Positions 45,960-55,501 of a stretch of 64,000 bases of DNA are shown here, one piece after another. Numbering within the stretch: position 1 is the first letter of the stretch; every line of letters begins with the position of its first letter. Under the pieces are notes generated by a model, which worked only from the letters and a program-made list of their open reading frames with translations, was not told the DNA's origin and ran no database searches. Made by a program: the position numbers and the translations under genes. This DNA comes from Methylophilus sp. (GTDB lineage Bacteria > Pseudomonadota > Gammaproteobacteria > Burkholderiales > Methylophilaceae), in contig JAUYRP010000021.1 of NCBI GenBank assembly GCA_030696695.1, positions 62,001 through 126,000 on the forward strand, given 5' to 3'.

Positions 45960-48049
45960 TAAAAGTTGTAGTTGGCGGAAAGTACCGCATTTTGTCGCTC
46001 GCCATAACCACAGTCTTGATTTAAGCCCCGACACCAAGAAACATACTCTTTGTCTGCGATATTTCTCACAGTCGCACGAATGTCCCAAGGGCCATAAGTA
46101 AATCCAACCATGGCATCAAATAGCGTAACCGAGGGCACTTCGGGTAGATTTGCTGTTCCACCAACCACATCCCCAATATATCTCGCACCTAAGCCTGCAC
46201 GCCAGTAATCATTAAAACGATATTGGGCCCATGCTGAACCAAATTTTTCAGCAATTGAACTTAAACGGAATTTTGTGGCGTCGTTAATAGCGCTCATATG
46301 AGTATAGTTTGCTAGCAAATCAAGCTTGCCAAAACGTTGGCGCGCATCTATTTCCCACCCTTGCGTAACAGCCCCTGTTTGCGCGACGCCACCGGGGGTA
46401 CTCCCCTGAACAACGCGATTGATTTGCTCTATGTCAAACCAGGCAAAATTCACTGAAGTATCGCCAGCATGAGACAAATATTTGATGCCTGCCTCTCGTT
46501 GCTCACCTTCAGTCGCCTTGAGTACGCCTCCTGCACCATCCGTTCCCAAATTAGGAACAAACGCTTCGGAGTAATTAATGTATGGTGAAATACCATTGTC
46601 AAAACGGTACATCAGACCTAAGCGTCCCGTGGTTGCTGAATTTCTGGAGTCCACATCAGCCAGCGCTTGATTGAATCGCAACAAGGTATTAGTTGCATGA
46701 TCGCGTCGAATGGCCCCTGAAGCTACCCATGCCCCCCATTCAATGTGGTCTGACAGGTAAAAACCAGTCTGCACGATTTTGTTGTTATCGCGCTCAGCGC
46801 CAACCAGTTTAGAGTAATCAACATTGCCATAGACTGGGTTATATAAATTGATACCAAAAGCAGAGGTGGTTGACGCGTAATTGCTTTCTGTCCATAGCGC
46901 ATCTTGATAATCCATGCCAAGCGAAACTAAATGTTTCGTTTCACCCAGCTTAAAATCACCCTGCAGGCGCGTATCTGTCGCAAACACATGCGTGCTACGG
47001 TCTGCAGTATGTATTGTTCTAGTGATGTTTCCAGCATTATCAGGAATTGCACCGACGCTTGCCCAATGCTCGCGAGTTTCACTACTTGAGTTGGTTTTTC
47101 TGATATTCGCAATCAGTTTAATTTGGCTGGTCAACGCCTGATCTACAAACAATGAAAGCTCGTCTCTTTGCATGTCATAGCGATCCCAACCAGGCTCACC
47201 TACGAAAGTGCTACTGGATATTCTACCGAGCGGGGCTGATTGTATTGTCCCTTTGGACGGTAAAAACTGAGAAGAAACAACAGTATCTACCTCATGATGG
47301 AGGTATTGCAGCGTAATGCTGGTTTTGTCGCTGGGTTGCCAAGTAATGGATGGCATAAACAAGACGGCATCATCGTTTACATAGTCAACTTGTGTACCAC
47401 TGTCACGCTTTAATGCAACAAAACGATATAGCCATTCGCCATCTTCAGTCATCGGCCCAGTGAAATCAACAGCCAACTGTTTTCGGTCGTACATGCCATA
47501 TTGCATGTTAACTTCGCGAGAGGCTTCTTTTTTCGGGCGCTTGGTCACTGCATTCACGATTCCGCCCAAATCAGATTGACCAAACAAAGAGGATGATGGC
47601 CCCTTAAGAACCTCTATGCTCTCAAGCGTATAGATATCCATGCGCGTGTTGTTATAAGAGCCATACAAAGTACGAATACCATCTAGAAAAATAGAGGGTG
47701 TAAAACCACGCACTGAAACCCAGTCACCCCTGGTATCAAAACCAAAACGGCCTGAATATGCACCTGCGGTATAAGTCAACGCATCCTGAATATTTAGTGC
47801 GCCCATTTCACGAGCTTGTTCAACGTCCACCACTGTGACTGACTGTGGAGAATCTTGTACACTGACGGGGCTTTTACCTACGTTGGCAACACGCTCTTGG
47901 GTGATAAACTTATCTTTCTTATCGTCTTTTTTTGCGCTCACCGCCACTTCTGGCAATGTCGACTCTACTTCTTCCGCATACGAACTAATAGCTGGTAAAG
48001 CAAGCATCACAGCCATGACCAACGATTTACTCTTAAATGTATTGTGCAT
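45959..48049 (-). CDS. TonB-dependent siderophore receptor, FhuA/FoxA-like
   Basis: This 696-aa outer-membrane receptor has a signal peptide cut near SYA/EE (residue 25), a TonB-box region (LPEVAVSAKK), a plug with QDSPQSVTVVDVEQAREMG, VRGFTPSIFLDGIRTLYG, EVLKGPSSSLFGQSDLGG and a barrel ending LSANYNF. SPYINYSEAFVPN is a common receptor barrel motif. The FRAP/NPNL motifs of haem receptors are absent, so a hydroxamate-type ferric siderophore is more likely. It lies 73 bases downstream of the small membrane protein gene and is followed by PepSY. Confidence 0.92.
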   Translation of the reverse strand: MHNTFKSKSLVMAVMLALPAISSYAEEVESTLPEVAVSAKKDDKKDKFITQERVANVGKSPVSVQDSPQSVTVVDVEQAREMGALNIQDALTYTAGAYSGRFGFDTRGDWVSVRGFTPSIFLDGIRTLYGSYNNTRMDIYTLESIEVLKGPSSSLFGQSDLGGIVNAVTKRPKKEASREVNMQYGMYDRKQLAVDFTGPMTEDGEWLYRFVALKRDSGTQVDYVNDDAVLFMPSITWQPSDKTSITLQYLHHEVDTVVSSQFLPSKGTIQSAPLGRISSSTFVGEPGWDRYDMQRDELSLFVDQALTSQIKLIANIRKTNSSSETREHWASVGAIPDNAGNITRTIHTADRSTHVFATDTRLQGDFKLGETKHLVSLGMDYQDALWTESNYASTTSAFGINLYNPVYGNVDYSKLVGAERDNNKIVQTGFYLSDHIEWGAWVASGAIRRDHATNTLLRFNQALADVDSRNSATTGRLGLMYRFDNGISPYINYSEAFVPNLGTDGAGGVLKATEGEQREAGIKYLSHAGDTSVNFAWFDIEQINRVVQGSTPGGVAQTGAVTQGWEIDARQRFGKLDLLANYTHMSAINDATKFRLSSIAEKFGSAWAQYRFNDYWRAGLGARYIGDVVGGTANLPEVPSVTLFDAMVGFTYGPWDIRATVRNIADKEYVSWCRGLNQDCGYGERQNAVLSANYNF

Positions 48050-48075
48050 AAATACTCCTTATATAGATTGTTTGC

Positions 48076-48110
48076 GCTGGCTAAAGGAGTCTTACTCGTT
48101 GGCTTGCTTA
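48076..48110 (-). promoter_or_regulatory. Conserved leader element before TonB receptor (copy 2)
   Basis: Plus strand GCTGGCTAAAGG (from 48076) and CGTTGGCTTGCTT (from 48097) match copy 1 at 39516-39550, with similar spacing between blocks (21 versus 18) and to the start codon (about 26 versus 29 bases). Here it lies between the small membrane protein gene and the receptor. Confidence 0.6.
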
Positions 48111-48122
48111 GTTGTCGTTGTT

Positions 48123-48320
48123 TTAAAACTTTTTGAACTTATAAAAATAAAAGATAACGGTTAATGGAATGACCATTGCAATCACGCCCAACTGTTCCAA
48201 CAAACCACTATCCTCAATCAATGCGGCAATTAGCCCAAACAGCATTAACATTGCCAATACAAAGGGCCATAAAAAAATTTGATGAAGTGATTTTGGTTTC
48301 ATGAATAAATGGGTAACCAT
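48123..48320 (-). CDS. Small two-helix inner-membrane protein in the PepSY/receptor operon
   Basis: This 65-aa protein has two predicted helices (about 14-34 and 42-60) and a basic end FYKFKKF. The stretch LHQIFLWPFVLAMLMLFGL and the internal acidic loop EDSGLLEQLG resemble small proteins that accompany PepSY membrane proteins in siderophore operons, which is from memory. It starts 10 bases after the PepSY stop (or at an internal ATG at 48302). No clear Shine-Dalgarno, so likely coupled. Function unknown; it may assist the reductase. Confidence 0.65.
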   Translation of the reverse strand: MVTHLFMKPKSLHQIFLWPFVLAMLMLFGLIAALIEDSGLLEQLGVIAMVIPLTVIFYFYKFKKF

Positions 48321-48330
48321 AATTTATCGT

Positions 48331-49467
48331 TTAGTAAGCTTCGCTTAGCTTGATTCTAGTTTGCAAATCGGGCACGTAATGGTTGCGTTTTTTCCACCAC
48401 AACACCAAACCTGTCCATAACACCACAATGGTAAAAATATCCAATATCAACCAAATGATTTTTAGCGGCAACCCTGCATAATCGCCAAAATGTAAAGGTT
48501 GCGAAATGAGTAGCATGGTGAGATACCATGGCAATGTTCGACTGTCGGTGAGCTGGGCAGTTTGCGCGTCAACCAAGACAGGTTTAAATAAACGCTTGGT
48601 GACAGGGGTATCACCACGCATAAAAATTGCAAAGTGATGCTGGCTGGAATAAGGCGTGCCAGGAAACGCAATAAAGCCAAGCTTCATCTCGGGCTCTAAT
48701 GCGTTTGCAACCGAGACAGCTTGCTGCAAGGATCCCAATGTTTTGGGAGGTGGCAGGTTTTTATACGGGGCAATCATGGCGCCCATTTGGTCAAATTGCC
48801 AATACTTAACCAACAACTCACCCCATGCATTAATAATGCCTGTTCCACCAACCACCAAAGCCCATGCTAAGGTAGCAATGCCCAAAAAATTATGCACATC
48901 TAAATTTTTTAGCTTTTCACCCTTGTGATGTCGGATTTCCCCAAATGCTAATCGACGCATAAACGGTGTATACAGTACTACGCCCGAGATAATGGCAATC
49001 ACCAATAACAAGCCCATAAACCCTAGAAATACCATACCGACAAGCCCTGCAAAGAGGTCAACATGCAACTTGAACATGACATACATAAACCCTTGTTCGC
49101 TTGGTGGCTCACCTAGCACTTTTGCCGTGCGCGCGTCCATTACCACATGCTTAAAGCCGCCACCTGCATCGGCTGACCTAGCCAAGCGCACTATCCACTG
49201 CAACGGCTCGTCCTCATCCTGATACATATAAAGTGGCACCAAGACTGGGTGTTGCGATTGCGCTTTGCTAAGCAGCATATCCATGCTGGCCATCGGCCCA
49301 TCATGAACAATATTAGGCGTCTTGATATGTTGACCCGTAAAGTCATGTATCTCATGGCTAAAAATCAATGGTAAGCCGGTTAAACACAGCAACAACATAA
49401 ATACTGTGCATACAAGGCTAGACCACTTGTGCACCCAAGCCCAAGTTTTTAGGGAGTGAATCTTCAT
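48331..49467 (-). CDS. PepSY-associated transmembrane protein
   Basis: This 378-aa inner-membrane protein has helices near 14-36 (VFMLLLCLTGLPLIF), at about 135-165, 195-215 and 335-360, with periplasmic PepSY parts between. Candidate haem ligands are H13 (WVHKW), H134 region (FKLHVDLFAG), H192 (LDVHNFLGI) and H325 (PLHFGDYAG). LKIIWLILDIFTIVVLWTGL is the family's last helix. It follows exbD by six bases. With the second PepSY protein at 44673 this operon has two such membrane proteins, perhaps for reduction of imported ferric siderophore. Confidence 0.9.
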   Translation of the reverse strand: MKIHSLKTWAWVHKWSSLVCTVFMLLLCLTGLPLIFSHEIHDFTGQHIKTPNIVHDGPMASMDMLLSKAQSQHPVLVPLYMYQDEDEPLQWIVRLARSADAGGGFKHVVMDARTAKVLGEPPSEQGFMYVMFKLHVDLFAGLVGMVFLGFMGLLLVIAIISGVVLYTPFMRRLAFGEIRHHKGEKLKNLDVHNFLGIATLAWALVVGGTGIINAWGELLVKYWQFDQMGAMIAPYKNLPPPKTLGSLQQAVSVANALEPEMKLGFIAFPGTPYSSQHHFAIFMRGDTPVTKRLFKPVLVDAQTAQLTDSRTLPWYLTMLLISQPLHFGDYAGLPLKIIWLILDIFTIVVLWTGLVLWWKKRNHYVPDLQTRIKLSEAY

Positions 49468-49473
49468 CTTTTG

Positions 49474-49890
49474 TTATTTTGGCTCGCTAACAAAACCCAA
49501 TTTTGTGATACCAACATTTTGTGCATCGGCCATCACTTCAGCGAGCACTTGGTAGCGGGTGTTCTTGTCAGCCCGTATTTGCAATTCAGGTTGTGGCTTT
49601 TGATTAGCGGCGGCGGCTAGCTTCTGTTTGACCTCCCCTGCCACCATCTCAACATCATTCCAGTAGACTTTGCCCTGCGCATCCACTGCCAAATCCACCA
49701 CTTCTGGCTTTTCTGGTAACGGCTGACTAGTGGCTTGCGGTAAATCTATCTTTACTGCATGGGTTAATAATGGTGCAGTAATAATAAAGATCACCAGCAG
49801 TACCAACATCACATCCACCAAAGGTGTGGTGTTAATTTCATTCATCGGCTGGGTATGCTGCTGACTACTGAATGGATTATCCGTCATCAT
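49474..49890 (-). CDS. exbD: ExbD, TonB-system proton channel subunit
   Basis: This 138-aa protein has the single helix (about 24-43) with INTTPLVDVMLVLLVIFII carrying the critical Asp (D26), and a periplasmic domain with LQIRADKNTRYQVLAEVM. It starts within the exbB stop (ATGA). It forms the energy-transducing unit with the adjacent exbB and tonB. Confidence 0.95.
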   Translation of the reverse strand: MMTDNPFSSQQHTQPMNEINTTPLVDVMLVLLVIFIITAPLLTHAVKIDLPQATSQPLPEKPEVVDLAVDAQGKVYWNDVEMVAGEVKQKLAAAANQKPQPELQIRADKNTRYQVLAEVMADAQNVGITKLGFVSEPK

Positions 49891-50618
49891 GCTGGGACGC
49901 CTTTCGCCGTGTTGATTGCGACAGGCGCGTTGTCTTTACTTGCTTTTTTCATCATCAAAGGTGCACCAGTGGTCAATAAGGTATGCAAATCTTGTGCAAA
50001 ATTTTCCAATTGACCCATGATGACGCGGTTTTGCTTAATAAATGCGTTATAGGCTAATACTGCGGGAATCGCTACAGCTAAGCCAATCGCCGTCATGATG
50101 AGTGCTTCACCTACTGGGCCAGCCACTTTATCTAAGGTGGCTTGACCACTTGCACTAATGCTTGCCAGTGCATGATAAATGCCCCAAACCGTACCAAATA
50201 GTCCAACAAAAGGTGCAACGCTGCCTACAGACGCCAATACAGACAACCCTGACTCTAACTCTGTTTGAGTTGCTGTTAAGCTACGACGAATGTTGCGCGC
50301 AACAAACTCATCAAAACTACAAGCTTCATTCATGTGCTGTGGCGCATGCGCTTGATGGTGCTGCGCCGACGCCACAGCGTGTTTTGCAAGTTGTAATGCT
50401 GGGGAATCCATTGATTGATGCATGCCGGCTTGCACGTGAGGTGCCGCCCAAAAAGCTGAGATTGTTTTCTGGATTAAACTTCGGTGTCTGTAATTTTGTA
50501 CTGCCTTCACCACAATAAAATACCAACTAGCCAGTGACATCACGACTAAGATCATCGCTACGGCCATGCTGACTAAGCCACCTTGTTGAATAAATTCAAT
50601 TGTATTAAGTTGATTCAT
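49887..50618 (-). CDS. exbB: ExbB, TonB-system proton channel subunit
   Basis: This 243-aa inner-membrane protein has a helix near 15-36, a cytoplasmic loop rich in histidines (AQHHQAHAPQH at about 87-97), and two helices in GSVAPFVGLFGTVWGIYHA and GEALIMTAIGLAVAIPAVLAYN. It precedes exbD with a 4-base overlap and follows tonB by 64 bases. It is a different paralogue from the exbB at 1245-1850. Confidence 0.95.
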   Translation of the reverse strand: MNQLNTIEFIQQGGLVSMAVAMILVVMSLASWYFIVVKAVQNYRHRSLIQKTISAFWAAPHVQAGMHQSMDSPALQLAKHAVASAQHHQAHAPQHMNEACSFDEFVARNIRRSLTATQTELESGLSVLASVGSVAPFVGLFGTVWGIYHALASISASGQATLDKVAGPVGEALIMTAIGLAVAIPAVLAYNAFIKQNRVIMGQLENFAQDLHTLLTTGAPLMMKKASKDNAPVAINTAKGVPA

Positions 50619-50682
50619 GGATACTTTCCGTTAAAAATTTGTGTGTGATAACTTGTTGTATTGATGACTGATTGCTTATTAA

Positions 50683-51474
50683 TCAGCCATTCAATGAGAA
50701 CTTGATAGGGACTAGGACAAACGCATCTAATGATTGATTGTTTTTTCTGGCAGGTAAAAAGCGCCAGTTTTTAACAGCGTTAATGGCAGCGTTATCCAAT
50801 CGTTCTGAACCGCTGGTTTGCTCAATTTCAACACTTTTTGCTGCGCCGTTTTTTGCAACCAGCACCTTCATTAATACGCGCCCCTCTTCACCAATGCGAC
50901 GTGAAATAGGCGGATAGACAGGTTGCGGATTATTTAAATACGCTACACCAAACTGTGGCGGTTCAATTTTTTCTTCAATCACCGGCTCTGGCTTAGGGGG
51001 CGCTTTAGGCACTTCTGCAACCGTCTCAGTTACAGTAGGCATGCTTACCGGCTCTTCTAAAGTCGGCTCCGTAGTTGCTTCAACCAATACAGGTGCAGGC
51101 GTCTCAATTGGCTTGATTTCTTGCACTATTTTTTTAGGCTTAGGCTTAACGACTGGTTTTGGTTCTGGCTTAGGCGGTTCAATAATTGGCACCAACTCTG
51201 GCTCTGGCGCAGGTGGCGCAATCAAACTCACCATCATCGGCTCAGCAGGTGTTATTGATACAAGTTCTGTTTGATGCATTGCCATCGCAACGACAAATGC
51301 CACATGACCTGTCAACACAACAACAAGACCTAACCATGACACATTAGATTTATTTTGAAGATCACTTATTTGTGAATTATTTGCTTCTATCTTCAACGCG
51401 ATATGTTGAACCGTTGGCTTCACCCTCAGTGTGTGTACTAAAGTACTATTACGCTCTAATGCAATACTTGTCAT
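50683..51474 (-). CDS. tonB: TonB energy-transducing protein
   Basis: This 263-aa protein has one membrane helix (about 46-66), a long periplasmic P/E/K-rich rod (about 80-185, PEPELVPIIEPPKPEPKP and repeats), and a TonB C-terminal domain: NPQPVYPPISRRIGEEGRVLMKV (in parts), and LDNAAINAVKNWRFLPAR. The 40-residue cytoplasmic N-terminus is longer than in E. coli, so the true start may be downstream, but no better Shine-Dalgarno was found. It is the second gene of the hemP-tonB-exbBD operon. Confidence 0.93.
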   Translation of the reverse strand: MTSIALERNSTLVHTLRVKPTVQHIALKIEANNSQISDLQNKSNVSWLGLVVVLTGHVAFVVAMAMHQTELVSITPAEPMMVSLIAPPAPEPELVPIIEPPKPEPKPVVKPKPKKIVQEIKPIETPAPVLVEATTEPTLEEPVSMPTVTETVAEVPKAPPKPEPVIEEKIEPPQFGVAYLNNPQPVYPPISRRIGEEGRVLMKVLVAKNGAAKSVEIEQTSGSERLDNAAINAVKNWRFLPARKNNQSLDAFVLVPIKFSLNG

Positions 51475-51523
51475 CTAGTGCCCCATCTATCTTATCCATG
51501 AGTGTCATCGGAATAGTCATCAA

Positions 51524-51739
51524 CTATTTAGTTAAAATGAGTTTGTTTTGTTTAGTAAGCCGAAGTACATAGATGTCTTCTTGGTGCTGAATCATCACTT
51601 CGTTGCCATGACCAAACAGCGTCTTGCTTTGTAGCCGCTTAATAGCTGAGACTTTTACAGCAGCTGCAGGCACCACCTCGCCCACCGCCTCAGGCTCCTC
51701 TTCACTTGTCTTAGAAGCAATATTTGCAACTACTTTCAT
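51524..51739 (-). CDS. hemP: HemP/HmuP-type hemin uptake protein
   Basis: This 71-aa protein ends with the family signature: SKTLFGHGNEVMIQHQEDI then YVLRLTKQNKLILTK. The first ~30 residues are A/V/E-rich and variable. HemP/HmuP homologues in Burkholderia and Bradyrhizobium act with Fur-family regulators to activate haem uptake genes. Here it heads an operon whose receptor lacks haem-receptor motifs. A Fur-like box lies about 190 bases upstream, and tonB starts 49 bases downstream. Confidence 0.88.
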   Translation of the reverse strand: MKVVANIASKTSEEEPEAVGEVVPAAAVKVSAIKRLQSKTLFGHGNEVMIQHQEDIYVLRLTKQNKLILTK

Positions 51740-52062
51740 TCCAATATACCGCCATAAAAATTGACCGACTTATATCAACTATATGCAAAACACACCGTCG
51801 AATGCAGCCATAAAAAGGAGATGCATGTTTCCATGCGGGTACTACATTTAGGGTTATGTTAGGAGCACCCTAAATCTTTGGCGTACATTGAGCTTAATTT
51901 TTACTCAATGCACGAATCAATGAATGTAAATAATAATGATTCTCATTTGAGTTGTCAATAGCGTATGTTCTGGCTTTTCTATTTACAGCTACAAACTTGA
52001 CCAATTTCACTTAAACAGTTAATGTTGAGGGTTCATCAATTCATTGCGAAATTCAAGGTTTT
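51740..52062. other. 323-base divergent intergenic region (hemP / ilvI)
   Basis: Contains the Fur-like box at 51932-51950 and otherwise AT-rich sequence that must hold promoters for hemP (minus) and the ilv operon (plus). I found no leader peptide rich in Leu/Ile/Val codons and no terminator-like hairpin for ilv attenuation. Confidence 0.55.
51932..51950 (-). promoter_or_regulatory. Fur box upstream of hemP-tonB-exbBD
   Basis: AATAATGATTCTCATTTGA matches the Fur consensus at about 13 of 19 positions and resembles the boxes at 35189 and 39779. It sits in the divergent hemP/ilvI region. Confidence 0.7.
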
Positions 52063-53811
52063 ATGGATTCAAAAGCCAATCCCCCGGCCGAAACTAGCAC
52101 CAAATCAATCACTGGTGCAGAAATCGTTATTCGCTGCCTTAACGAGGAAAAAGTTAAATTTGTATTTGGCTATCCTGGTGGCGCTGTATTGCATATATAT
52201 GATGCGATTTACAAGCAAAACGGTTTCAAGCACATTTTGGTGCGTCACGAGCAAGCAGCTGTGCATGCGGCTGATGCTTTTTCACGTGCCACGGGTGAAG
52301 TTGGCGTAGCATTGGTCACCAGTGGCCCAGGCGCTACCAATGCAATAACAGGCATTGCAACTGCTTATATGGACTCCATTCCTTTGGTCGTAATCAGTGG
52401 ACAAGTGCCTGTTCCAGCAATCGGTATGGATGCATTCCAAGAGGTTGATATGGTTGGGGTCACACGACCATGTGTGAAACACAATTTTCTGGTGAAAGAT
52501 GTCAACGATATTGCTTCGACCATCAAGAAAGCATTTTACATTGCAAAAACTGGCCGACCTGGCCCTGTAGTCGTCGACATTCCTAAAGATATCACCGCGC
52601 ATATCGCAGATTTCGTGTATCCAAAAACTGTTGAAATGCGCTCCTACAGCCCAGTGTCAAAAGGACATAGCGGTCAGATTAAAAAGGCCGTGAAATTACT
52701 ATTAGAAGCCAAACGCCCAATGATTTATACTGGCGGCGGATTGGTATTGGGTGATGGTGCAGAAGAGCTTATTAAGCTTGCGCGTGCACTCAACTACCCT
52801 GTCACCAACACGCTCATGGGGTTGGGTGGCTACCCAGCAACAGATAAGCAATATGTTGGCATGTTGGGTATGCATGGTACCTATGAAGCCAATATGGCAA
52901 TGCAAAACTGTGATGTTTTGTTAGCGGTTGGCGCACGCTTTGATGACCGAGTGATTGGCAATCCCAAACATTTTGGTGGCGTAAAACGTACCATCATTCA
53001 TATTGATGTGGATCCATCATCCATTTCTAAACGCGTAAAAGTAGATGTGCCAATTGTGGGCCATGTCCAGTCTGTTTTGGCTGAGATGAATGAAATACTC
53101 ACACAAGAAAAACCAAAAACAAACATCAGCGATTGGTGGAAACAAATTGGCGAGTGGCGCTTAGTGCATGGTGGCCGATATGAACAATCAAGCACTGTCA
53201 TCAAACCGCAGTATGTCATTGAAAAACTTTGGGAAGTCACCAAAGGTGATGCATATGTGACGTCTGATGTTGGCCAACACCAAATGTGGGCGGCGCAATA
53301 TTACAAATTTGATAAACCACGTCGCTGGATTAACTCTGGAGGCTTAGGCACTATGGGTGTGGGCCTACCTTATGCAATGGGTTGCCAGTTTGCAGACAGA
53401 AATGCACAAGTGGCTTGCGTAACAGGCGAAGGCAGTATTCAAATGAATATTCAAGAATTGTCGACCTGCGCGCAATACCACTTACCCATTAAGGTGATTC
53501 TGCTCAACAACCGCTATTTAGGCATGGTACGCCAATGGCAAGAGTTCTTTTATGAAGACCGCTACTCAGAGTCTTATATGGACAGCTTGCCTGACTTTGT
53601 GAAATTGGCTGAGTCTTATGGCCACGTGGGTATGCAAATCACACAGCCCAGTGATGTTGAAGGCGCTTTAAAAGAAGCCTTTGCCAAAAAAGATAAATTT
53701 GTGTTCATGGACTTTATTACCGAACAAAAAGAAAACGTGTTCCCCATGGTAGAAAACGGTAAAGGCTTATCTGAAATGGAGCTGCCTAAAGCCAAAGGAG
53801 CGAAGCAATGA
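52063..53811 (+). CDS. ilvI: Acetolactate synthase large subunit
   Basis: This 582-aa ThDP enzyme makes acetolactate in Val/Leu/Ile synthesis. Blocks: FVFGYPGGAVLHIYDA, VRHEQAAVHAADAF with the catalytic Glu, SGPGATNAITGIATAYMDS, and the ThDP motif GEGSIQMNIQELST ending LLNNRYLGMVRQWQ. GEGS in place of GDGS/GDAS occurs in some betaproteobacterial homologues to my knowledge. AAGG precedes the ATG by four bases. Its stop overlaps ilvH (ATGA). Confidence 0.97.
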   Translation: MDSKANPPAETSTKSITGAEIVIRCLNEEKVKFVFGYPGGAVLHIYDAIYKQNGFKHILVRHEQAAVHAADAFSRATGEVGVALVTSGPGATNAITGIATAYMDSIPLVVISGQVPVPAIGMDAFQEVDMVGVTRPCVKHNFLVKDVNDIASTIKKAFYIAKTGRPGPVVVDIPKDITAHIADFVYPKTVEMRSYSPVSKGHSGQIKKAVKLLLEAKRPMIYTGGGLVLGDGAEELIKLARALNYPVTNTLMGLGGYPATDKQYVGMLGMHGTYEANMAMQNCDVLLAVGARFDDRVIGNPKHFGGVKRTIIHIDVDPSSISKRVKVDVPIVGHVQSVLAEMNEILTQEKPKTNISDWWKQIGEWRLVHGGRYEQSSTVIKPQYVIEKLWEVTKGDAYVTSDVGQHQMWAAQYYKFDKPRRWINSGGLGTMGVGLPYAMGCQFADRNAQVACVTGEGSIQMNIQELSTCAQYHLPIKVILLNNRYLGMVRQWQEFFYEDRYSESYMDSLPDFVKLAESYGHVGMQITQPSDVEGALKEAFAKKDKFVFMDFITEQKENVFPMVENGKGLSEMELPKAKGAKQ

Positions 53812-54299
53812 AGCACATCATTTCGCTCTTGATGGAAAATGAGTCGGGCGCACTGTCACGTGTGGCCGGTCTGTTTTCTGCACGTGGCTACAACATTGAG
53901 TCACTCACGGTCGCCGCGACAGAGGACCCTACGCTATCACGCATGACCATTGTCACAACAGGTTCTGACGATGTCATTGAACAAATTATTAAACAACTCA
54001 ATAAACTCATTGATGTCGTCAAAGTGCTTGACCTGAATGATGGCAAGCATATTGAACGCGAACTCATGCTCGTCAAAGTGAAGGCCTCTGGCGTTTTCAA
54101 AGATGAAATGAAACGTATGTGCGATATTTTCAGAGGTCGCATTATTGATGTTGCAGATAATAGCTATACCATCGAACTCACCGGTTCATGCAGCAAATTA
54201 GACGCCTTTATAGAGGCCATTGATAAAACAGCCATACTGGAAACTGTGCGTACAGGCGCATCTGGTATTGGCCGTGGCGATCGCATTTTAAAAGTGTAA
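53808..54299 (+). CDS. ilvH: Acetolactate synthase small (regulatory) subunit
   Basis: This 163-aa subunit has an N-terminal ACT domain (IISLLMENESGALSRVAGLFSARGYNIESL, in parts) for valine feedback and a C-terminal IlvH domain (DIFRGRIIDVADNSYTIELTG). It starts within the ilvI stop and is followed by ilvC after 72 bases. Confidence 0.97.
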   Translation: MKHIISLLMENESGALSRVAGLFSARGYNIESLTVAATEDPTLSRMTIVTTGSDDVIEQIIKQLNKLIDVVKVLDLNDGKHIERELMLVKVKASGVFKDEMKRMCDIFRGRIIDVADNSYTIELTGSCSKLDAFIEAIDKTAILETVRTGASGIGRGDRILKV

Positions 54300-54356
54300 T
54301 CACACCACCACATTCCATTGATTCATTTAAATTTAATAAATACGTAAGCGTATTGA

Positions 54357-55388
<1,032 letters not shown>

Positions 55389-55442
55389 TCAACAATTAAA
55401 GATTCAATCAAAAAATCAATTACACATTTGATGTAACATTAC

Positions 55443-55472
55443 AAGCACAGGTCACCAAGCCTGTGCTTTTTT
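55443..55472 (+). terminator. Rho-independent terminator after ilvC
   Basis: AAGCACAGG and CCTGTGCTT form a 9-bp stem around an 8-base loop, followed by TTTT. It ends the ilvI-ilvH-ilvC unit. Confidence 0.9.
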
Positions 55473-55501
55473 GTTGACGTAATCACTGAAGAGAAACCAC
55501 T

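Noticed and set aside
51405-51420. CGTTGGCT inside tonB
   Set aside because: Only one of the two leader blocks is present, inside a coding region, without the GCTGGCTA partner.
52022-52309. 95-codon frame overlapping the start of ilvI
   Set aside because: It is out of frame with a strongly conserved enzyme and has no features of its own.
53420-53440. GEGS instead of GDGS in the acetolactate synthase ThDP motif as a sign of inactivity
   Set aside because: All other active-site blocks are intact and, to my knowledge, GEGS occurs in functional betaproteobacterial homologues.
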